DNA of 64,000 bases from Cylindrobasidium torrendii FP15055 ss-10 (Eukaryota; Basidiomycota; Agaricomycetes; Agaricales; Physalacriaceae), in assembly GCA_000934385.1 (NCBI GenBank), contig KN880450.1, forward strand, positions 62,001-126,000. The letters are read 5' to 3'. Positions 57,062 through 64,000 of this stretch are shown here, piece after piece. The first letter of the stretch is position 1. Each line of letters starts with the position of its first letter. A program made the position numbers and the translations under genes. The notes under the pieces are model-generated. The model made no database searches. It had not been told where the DNA came from and saw nothing but the letters and a program-made list of their open reading frames with translations.

Positions 57062-60000
57062 TCATCCATGGGCATCGCCGCTCCTTGTTCCCTGCCAGCT
57101 GTGGAATGGACCCGGTGCAACGAGCTGTTCGCTGTATGCTTGCCTCAGAGAGTGCCGCGTATCCTCTGATAATGGTTCTGCCCAGTGATTCGACCCAGGC
57201 TTGTTCATCACATTCCCCACAAGCGCAAAGAGGTCATCCCCAAGAAACTCGTACGCAAATGGCATATTCGACACTTCCTGCCTCGCACCCAATGCATCGA
57301 TATCAAGCGTTAGTTGCGGGGGCGTCAGCAACCCTCGGGGGTGATACATTCGACCCATACTGAAGGAGTTCCCATTCGGTACTGACACAGGAGGAGCAGG
57401 GCCAGGAGCAGGCGATGGCACTGATGTGCGCAGGTTCGATAAGCGCATCCCTCGAAGTGTGCCGCCACTAGGGGTAGCCTCGTCTTGTAGAGGGGGTTTC
57501 CTATTGACAGCCATCCTCTCCCCGATGTCCCCCTCGTTTTCACTGCGCTTGCGCTTGCCTCTCAACGACATGTCCGATTGCCTGTCGCTCATGAATGTCG
57601 GAGACAAGCAATGGCTTGGAGGGGGAAAGGAGTTTGAACGTACCTATCGTGTTGCTGGGCAGCTTGTAGGTTTTCAATAGCAGCTGGGCCTCCATGTAGT
57701 TTAACGCGAACCATGACCAGGAGGTCAGAGACAATCTCGCGACAGCGTTTTGACGCCGGCCACAAGTCCTCGAGAGTTCGGAGTGTGGACACACATTTCT
57801 CTGCGTCCTCGATTATCGCGCTAATGACTGTTTGATCGTTGATGTAATGTATACATCTAAGAAGAACGACGCCGCTGAGCTACAGGAGTGTTAAAGGAGC
57901 GCAGACATAAAAAGGGTCTGTAACCATACCGTGATGAATTGGACTGCAAATGCAAGATAATGCAAAGATGGCAACATTTCTGGGGCTATCTCCCCGATTT
58001 GTATACCTGCTCATCGCGTTACTCACAATGGCGCTAGAACAAATGATGCACCTCACAAGAACGGGCAGCATTCAAAACGTGACCCAATGATGCCGAGTTG
58101 TCAGTGTCAGTTGGCGCCTCATCGTCTGGCATGAACGGTCGGTCTATTTTGAAGTTGAGACATAACTCGAAGAGACAAGCAAAGGCTCACGAAGATTGAT
58201 TATAGTGGAATAGTATATGAAGAAATTTGATACGCAGAGAAAGAACATATCTGGCCTCTCGCGATTGTTGGAGGCATATCGAATGTTGGTCGGGAGGGTA
58301 TTCATCCAGATCTCAAGTTCGGCACCCAGGACTGACACTCGCTGGCGTGTTTCGTCACTGGAAGGGTTATCCATGTAAGGTGAGTGAACAAAGCGTGCGA
58401 CGCGGCCAGCTATGCCCAAGATCTTGAGGAGAGCAATGAACCCGATCATGTAGGAGTCCCCAGCATTGGAGACTCCTCCTTCCGAGGGCGAGAGTTGCGA
58501 GTCATCGACCTCGCTGGCTGGGAGATAGTATTCAGTGAAGTGATATGTGAAATGAGCAGAACTGGACGCACGAAGCCCAACGTTGCAATCATCATCATGC
58601 ACACCGCAAGGGCGACCAAGAGTGACTGAGAGCAGGCGGTCAATGCAGTAAACACACCACCAGACGCGCCGTCGCATTTCTTTGTCGAACTGGGAAAATT
58701 GCTGTGGTCGGGGCGAGCGCTAATGGTGCGCATTAGAACAGAAGAAAGCAATGCAGTTTTGGGATCACATGAATTCCGAGGTCTTGTCCACGGCGGATGG
58801 CTTGCCCTGTGTTCAACCAACCTTGAGCCAGGGCTGACATATACATCAGCCTGAGGGAGAAGATAGCTACCCATATCACGCACTATTCCAGGTCACGTTA
58901 CAGACCGCTAGGAGAATCAAACATTGAACACTGCTCGAGCATTAGGCTCGGTGCGATAGCCCAGACAACAGCGAACTGACTGCTCAAGCTTGGACTGCCC
59001 TGATGACATCCAAAAGAGCGTCTGCGCACTTTCATAATAGCTTGAACACGGCGTAAGTCTACGAAAGCGCAAGCAGAATTAAATGTACTTGACACCATAA
59101 AATATAGTTGGTGAGCCATTCGAATCGTTTTGGGCTTTGCCCTTCTTCCTACCGATGCATGCCCCGCAAGCAAACACAGAGAATAGTAAGGCGAGGAAAG
59201 TAGTGTCCGTGATGGGCAGGCCGTCTTGCTTCGCCGTCATCGCTCTCATGTAGCGCTGCAGAAAGTCGTGTTGGTGAAGCAAAGGGAAAGTGCGATGGAT
59301 AGTGGTGAAATATATCGAGACGAGCTCGTCGGCCACAGCAGGGCTTGGATATGAGATGTTCTCGATTCGCAGCCTAAACATCAAATGAGCACACAGAGGC
59401 ACGAGCGTCAACAAACGTACAACGACTCTGGTCTTAACCATTGTTGAGTCGGATTCAGGAAAGGAAGGTTGACGCTGGGGTCCCCTCCCTGGCTAGATGA
59501 GGGCGCAGGAGAAGGTTGACTATGCCGACGGTCCTCAAGCGTGGTGAGTGCATCCCTGAACATGTATGATGAAGAACCGCCGGTGTAACTGGAATATAAA
59601 CAATTGTCAATGCTTCTGAAGCGAGTACTCACCGAAGGTTGCCATAACTATCTTTGGTTAGGTGCGAGAATCTGTCAGACCATTGCGTAGGACCATTCTC
59701 TTCTTCTCCTGGGCTAGACACAATACCAGCGTAGTTTGGTTTTGACAGACGCTGAACGGTGGGAGATGGGCAATAACGTTCAGGTTGTGAGTCGGCACGC
59801 GATGGTGCACTTGGTCCAGCCGATAGTCCATTTGCAAGCATTGAAAGTCTGTTTGATTGGTAAATGGCAGCGGCCCGGACGCACGTAGAAGACCTACGGG
59901 GCGCCAGCTGGTTGGGCAGGACCATTCGATTGCAACCAATTCTCGAATGCCTCGGTAAGAGGTATAATGCGCTGCAGAGCGTCTTCCACCTTGGTAAGAC

Positions 60001-60376
60001 GAGAGTCTACGGTGCTGGCCTGCCTAGTTCCCGTGTTATCAATCTTGAGTTCATGTTGTAAGCACCATGTCGTACTGCCTTGCAACCGCCGCATTGTCGT
60101 TAATATCCTTGACTGAGCACAGGTATATGAAGCGGTATACAAAGCAATGAGAAAAGCGGCGCACAGCTGCAGACTTTGCCGGAGGTGATGCAATATGCAC
60201 AAGGTTCCTACGAAGACATTGTATGGTGGGAAATCTGTGTTACGGCGTAGACTGACCTGTCCATTGCATTTCACTTTACGCTTCCTACACACCTCACAGG
60301 CGCGCCTGTGTGTGATAGTCAGAGACCGTCGTAGACGACGCACAAAGTTGAACAGACCACACTCTTGCGCGCACAT
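57062..60376 (-). CDS. Zn2Cys6 transcription factor with fungal-specific regulatory domain
   Basis: 857 aa, 15 introns, all canonical. The DNA-binding cluster CEVCRKRKVKCNGQEPCAYC continues to a sixth Cys with the exact spacing CX2CX6CX5CX2CX6C; an intron splits it. DINDNAAVARQY and a coiled coil (STVDSRLTKVEDALQRI) follow. The Fungal_trans regulatory domain is clear: AVADELVSIYFTTIHRTFPL, YYESAQTLFWMSSGQSKLEH, VQCLILLAVCNVTW, LAQGWLNTGQAIRRGQDLGI, then EMRRRVWWCVYCIDRLLSVT and GRPCGVHDDD. A basic KRKRSEN lies near the C-terminus. Target genes unknown. A tempting frameshift near 58850 is resolved by a 50-nt intron (58834-58883). The start at 60376 is the in-frame ATG of the first exon, but an upstream exon is possible. 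Confidence 0.9.
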
Positions 60377-60648
60377 TCAGCTTGCTGCTCTTCGCATGAG
60401 CATGCAATACGGCAGTGTGGAGGATACAGCACCGTTCTCCAATATCTCCATGCCCATTCCCATTGTCTTCTCCTGCGTCCTCGAGCATTTGCCAGAGATT
60501 GGCGCTGCGCGTTGGTGAAAGTGGACAGCAGTCAGCTGGAAAGTGCGGATGTGCCGAAATGGCCGATCTGCCGCGGATCGGATCTCGTCCCGAGCGATCA
60601 TCTGTTGCATTTATGAATTAGCATATTCGGTTTCTTACAGCCTCTGTC
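60377..60648. promoter_or_regulatory. Divergent promoter, Zn2Cys6 factor/TRM44
   Basis: 272 bp between divergent start codons (if the factor starts at 60376). No specific site is claimed. Confidence 0.5.
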
Positions 60649-62227
60649 ATGTCTTCAAGACCAAAATTCGAACCACAAAACAACTACGAGGCGATCACCA
60701 ATGAGCCTCTGGTATCCCTCGATGATTCAAATTGGACCAGCGTGTTGTACGCATTTGCAGACTTTCCAAAAGAAGTGGTAAAGGACGCCTGTATCTCACC
60801 GAGACTGCATTGGGGCTCATTATTATAAGTTCCTCACAGCAGCATTGGATTTGATACAGCATCCAGAGTATAATTCGACGCTTATCCTTCGCTCAGAAGA
60901 ACTATCCGACCTTGATCACGACTTGCCTACCACCATACCCAAAATACAGAATCACACTCCAGTGAGATGTATACATCGACGTCTCCTGCCCCGACGCCCT
61001 GGAAGGGATGATCCTTTGGAACAACTCTGTACTCTCTATGCTCCCCATGATGATGACACCCCTACACTACTTGTCCTCACGCCGCTTGGAACGCCTCTCC
61101 CATATTACCATCCCGCTGTGGCTCATATTGCCTTTCGCTGGATAAACACTGTGCCGAAGCGCACACTTCATGTGGATACCATCCCTCTTCCCGGCACACC
61201 TTTGGACACAAATTCGCGATTGTATCGAACCAGTCTGGCTCTTCTCGACACCGTTCATAGGTACATGTGGGGTGCAATGACCAACTACAAGAAACGCGTT
61301 CATCACGACGTTCTTATCCCGCGTGAGCTCTACCAGGACCGGTACATCCAAATGCGCGAAAAGTACAAACACCTTGTAAACGATTGGCAAGAGGCTACAG
61401 ATCCTCTAAAGCACGTATTCGAGGACATTGGGATCGCAACATACCTCATTCTGCTTTGGGAGTCGACATATCAGGATAAACCCCCAGCGGGGTTCTTGGA
61501 TTTCGGGTATGCATCCTTTGTTTCTAGCAAGCTGAGGGTTCTGACAAGCACGCAGATGTGGAAACGGCTTACTCACGCATATACTGATCTCAGAAGGCTT
61601 CGAGGGCGAGGGCATCGACTTGCGCGCACGGACGTCTTGGTCGCATTATCCACCCAGTACACAGGCGCATCTGCACGTTCATGCCTTCGACCCATTCCCT
61701 TCTACCCCCGATCCTTTCCTTAAACCTGGCATATTTCTCATTGGAAACCACGCAGACGAGCTGACCCCTTGGGTTCCACTTCTTGCAACCCATCATGATG
61801 CTTGCGGATTTCTCAACTTGCCGTGCTGTCCATGGACGTTCGACGCCAAATTTGACAGGACTTCGACTAAATTATATCCTTTACCCGATGGGATGGACAA
61901 AATAGCATTCTCGGAAAGCCTGGCCTTGGGCGGTCACTCTAGCCCTTCATCAGGGTATTCGATGTATCGAGTGTGGCTGGCAAGTTTGACGCAGCATTGT
62001 GGGTGGAGGGTTGAAAGCGAAATGATGAGGATTCCAAGCACCAGAAATTGGGCACTCGTCGGTCAGTCAACTGAACATCCTCGGCATTGTGACACTCAAT
62101 TCGTGTAGGCAGGGAGCGTGTTGCGGACCCTTCCGCTACCGCAAATGTCGAGGACATCCTTCGAATGGTGCGCGAACGAGGGATATTCAAAAGTCGCACA
62201 CCGGAAGGGAAGGCAGGGGAACAGTAA
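60649..62227 (+). CDS. TRM44: tRNA(Ser) Um44 2'-O-methyltransferase Trm44
   Basis: 476 aa, introns 60778-60829, 61507-61555 and 62062-62108. Trm44 methylates the ribose of U44 in tRNA-Ser, using S-adenosylmethionine. The SAM-binding site is FLDFGCGNGLLTHILISEGF, split by an intron, followed by the acidic loop GEGIDLRARTSWSHY. The family-specific stretch LIGNHADELTPWVPLLA and the downstream FLNLPCCPWTFDAKF are present. Upstream, DVLIPRELYQDRYIQMREKY and LKHVFEDIGIATYLILLWE also match the family. The short C-terminal exon ends GIFKSRTPEGKAGEQ. It converges with SND2, 95 bp between stop codons. Confidence 0.95.
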
Positions 62228-62322
62228 ACCCGCATCATATTTAGAAGTACATAGGCGCCTTGGAATCGGTGAGCACAAGGCGCACGAAATCCGCGGGACA
62301 CATACCATACACCATACAAGCA

Positions 62323-63027
62323 TTATTTCTTGCTCTGCACAGCCCGGACGCGTTGATCTCCGCGTTCGCTACGTTTCTTGAGCTTCTCTTGCCGTTTGCT
62401 GCTGGGTGCTTCCTGTTCACTGAATGCACCAGCAGGTGGACCAGCCGGTGAACGGCCCAAGAAGAATGGAGATATAACAGAAGACCATAGCTTGTATACG
62501 GCATACATAGGAATCTATGATATGTCAGTTTCAGTGCCAAAGGGCATGTTAACATACGCACGACCATGTACAACCACCAAAACCATTCGCCAAGTGCACC
62601 GCTACCGATTTGGCAAGTCCCTACGCATGTTAGCGAATGAAGTCGCATTTAGAGGGGGACACACAGGTGATATACAAGAGATCAAAGCACCACTCCGTCA
62701 CGCCCGGCTGGCTGAGGTCCTCTCCGTACGAAATCAATGTACCAGTGGTCGGGTCGCGGCGAGAGTTGCCAATACGAATGAGGTAGTTCGACAGGAAGAA
62801 CATTGGCAAGTATGTCAAGACATAGATGATGATGGACCACTTGGTTTGCGTGCTCCGATGCAGTAAAAGGCGAAGGACAAGCGAGATCAGAGTGGGAGCA
62901 AACAGGCCAAGTCGTAGTGTTTTGACGGTGGATTCATTTTGCTGCGCTACCCAATACGATGAGAAAGCGTGGAGGGAAATGTTTATACGCTCTGCTGACC
63001 GATTCGTTTGGCGGACGCGTTAGCCAT
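62323..63027 (-). CDS. SND2: SND2/TMEM208 ER-targeting membrane protein
   Basis: 186 aa, introns 62947-62999, 62621-62664 and 62515-62561. Snd2/TMEM208 is a small ER membrane protein of the SRP-independent targeting route. The N-terminus MANASAKRIAQQNESTVKTL is followed by paired hydrophobic segments (LGLFAPTLISLVLRLLL, WSIIIYVLTYLPMFFLSNYL), a cytosolic or lumenal loop DLSQPGVTEWCFDLLYIT, a second membrane pair (WFWWLYMVIPMYAVYKLW, SVISPFFLG), and a basic tail (SSKRQEKLKKRSERG). Order, size and the conserved YKLW motif fit the family. Confidence 0.9.
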
Positions 63028-63563
63028 AATGACAGTAAGAAGCAGGCCGCAATGTCGTGTCCAATTTTGATCGGATGTTATTGGCCAAGTGGCAAGAACC
63101 GAGGTGCGATCAAACACGATGTGCCACTCGCAGTTTCTTCCTTACTTGCCTAATGGGACACTGCACACAAAATGCACATGTAGAAACAGACAATTCAGGC
63201 TTATTCATAGATTTAGCCCTTTAACCTTGCCCAGACTAGTCTGTCGTCTGGAAATTGAGCGTTGAACGTTAGGGCATACTTGAATCTTCCGATAATTTTC
63301 GTTCGCTTGGGAATGCCCACGACATTCAACATATTGCTTCTTAATCTTCCCAACAAGTTGATATTCGGGTAGGATGATTTCTATTGATGCCACGCGATGG
63401 CCATTCAAGCTCAGGTGTCGATCATAGCTGCGTCATAGTTCTAATGGGAGCGTCGTTCCACGACTTAGTTGGCAGGCCGCATGGTGCTAGTCCTTTCCTT
63501 CCTCCCATTACCTACCCGCCCTCTTAACACACAACCACGACCCCCTTTCATTGAAATCCAACA
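63028..63563. other. Divergent upstream region
   Basis: 536 bp upstream of SND2 (minus) and of the partial gene at 63564 (plus). No supported gene. Confidence 0.45.
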
Positions 63564-64000
63564 ATGCCGTTCAATCTGTTCCAGAAGAAGGAGAGCAGCT
63601 CGCCAAAGCCAGATCGCAAATTCACGCTCCCAGGATTTGGCGAGAAAGCACCCATCGACCCGCTTGTCACGATGGAGAAGAAAATCTTGAAAGAGGGCAA
63701 GGTAGACGACACGACCGTTCGCCATGAACTTGCGGACCTCGCTCGTTTGGAGAAGGAGTCCCAGAAGGCGCGCAAGGTGCGTTTATGCAGCTCACAGAGC
63801 TCTGTTCATCTCGCTGATGATTTTGCTAGGACTTGGAGAAAGCGCAAGCTCTGCTTGCGAAACGCGAGAAGGAAGAACACCAGGCGACTACCAATCTCAA
63901 CAACGCAACTCATGCGCACGAAGTCTCTGTCGTCAAGCTTTCCGATGCCCAGAAGGATCTCAAGGTTCGCCTGATTCATCATGTCCATTGAAGCTTCTCC
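63564..64000 (+). CDS. Coiled-coil protein, 5' part only
   Basis: The gene runs off the window. Exon 1 (63564-63776) and exon 2 (63830 to about 63964) are joined by an intron at 63777-63829; a further GTTCGC donor at 63965 suggests the next intron. The start MPFNLFQKKESSSPKPDRKF is followed by PGFGEKAPIDPLVTMEKKIL and then a long charged helix (HELADLARLEKESQKARKDL, LAKREKEEHQ), typical of a coiled coil. No family recognised. The ATG sits in an ACAATGCC context right after a CT-rich leader. Confidence 0.75.

Noticed and set aside
58834..58883. Apparent frameshift in the Zn2Cys6 gene
   Set aside because: A 50-nt GTGCGT...CAG intron explains it and keeps the full gene in frame.
1..64000. tRNA, rRNA and CRISPR elements
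   Set aside because: Several GGTTCGA-like strings were inspected but none sits in a cloverleaf context that I could support; no regularly spaced repeats were seen.

Overview
The window is nuclear DNA from a filamentous basidiomycete, most probably an Agaricomycete (mushroom-forming fungus). It is gene-dense, and nearly every gene is cut by introns of about 45-60 nt. It carries a typical fungal gene set plus lineage-typical families: a DUF6534 membrane protein, an F-box/LRR-like orphan and an orphan trypsin-fold protein. I rebuilt 24 protein-coding genes by joining exons by hand. Every complete model keeps an open frame whose spliced length is a multiple of three. I saw no rRNA, tRNA, CRISPR array or intact transposon.

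Layout. 1.5-13.7 kb: STI1 (Hsp90 co-chaperone), a Pho80-type cyclin, an MDR-fold oxidoreductase with a long disordered N-terminus, then the divergent pair ESF2 (rRNA processing) and ARS2 (RNA silencing/cap-binding adaptor). 14.2-26.8 kb: the SSK1 osmostress response regulator, an F-box/LRR-like orphan, then BYR4/BFA1 (mitotic exit GAP subunit) divergent from BEM1 (polarity scaffold). 27.5-34.2 kb: a 20-intron Argonaute, convergent with NDUFA12 (complex I), which in turn is divergent from a MYST histone acetyltransferase across only 71 bp. 35.4-44.6 kb: a disordered orphan, a membrane-anchored haem-dependent N-demethylase-like protein (DUF3445), ribosomal protein uL2 (RPL2), a small membrane protein and an SS18/SSXT-like coactivator. 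46.6-54.4 kb: a KDM3-like JmjC demethylase, a cytochrome P450 and a 17-intron DUF6534 protein. 55.0-64 kb: a trypsin-fold orphan, a Zn2Cys6 transcription factor, TRM44 (tRNA Um44 methyltransferase), SND2/TMEM208 and the 5' part of a coiled-coil protein that runs off the window.

Most genes are housekeeping and are not one pathway. There are local themes: RNA silencing and processing (ARS2, Argonaute, ESF2, TRM44), chromatin (MYST, JmjC, SSXT-like) and signalling, polarity and mitotic exit (SSK1, BEM1, BYR4). The most unusual observations are splicing-related: a probable 3-nt microexon in the Argonaute gene, a stop codon placed alone behind the last Argonaute intron, a GC-AG intron in STI1, and many 5' splice sites reading GTGCGT. 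The best candidate for undescribed biology is the predicted PA-clan protease at 55.0-56.7 kb.
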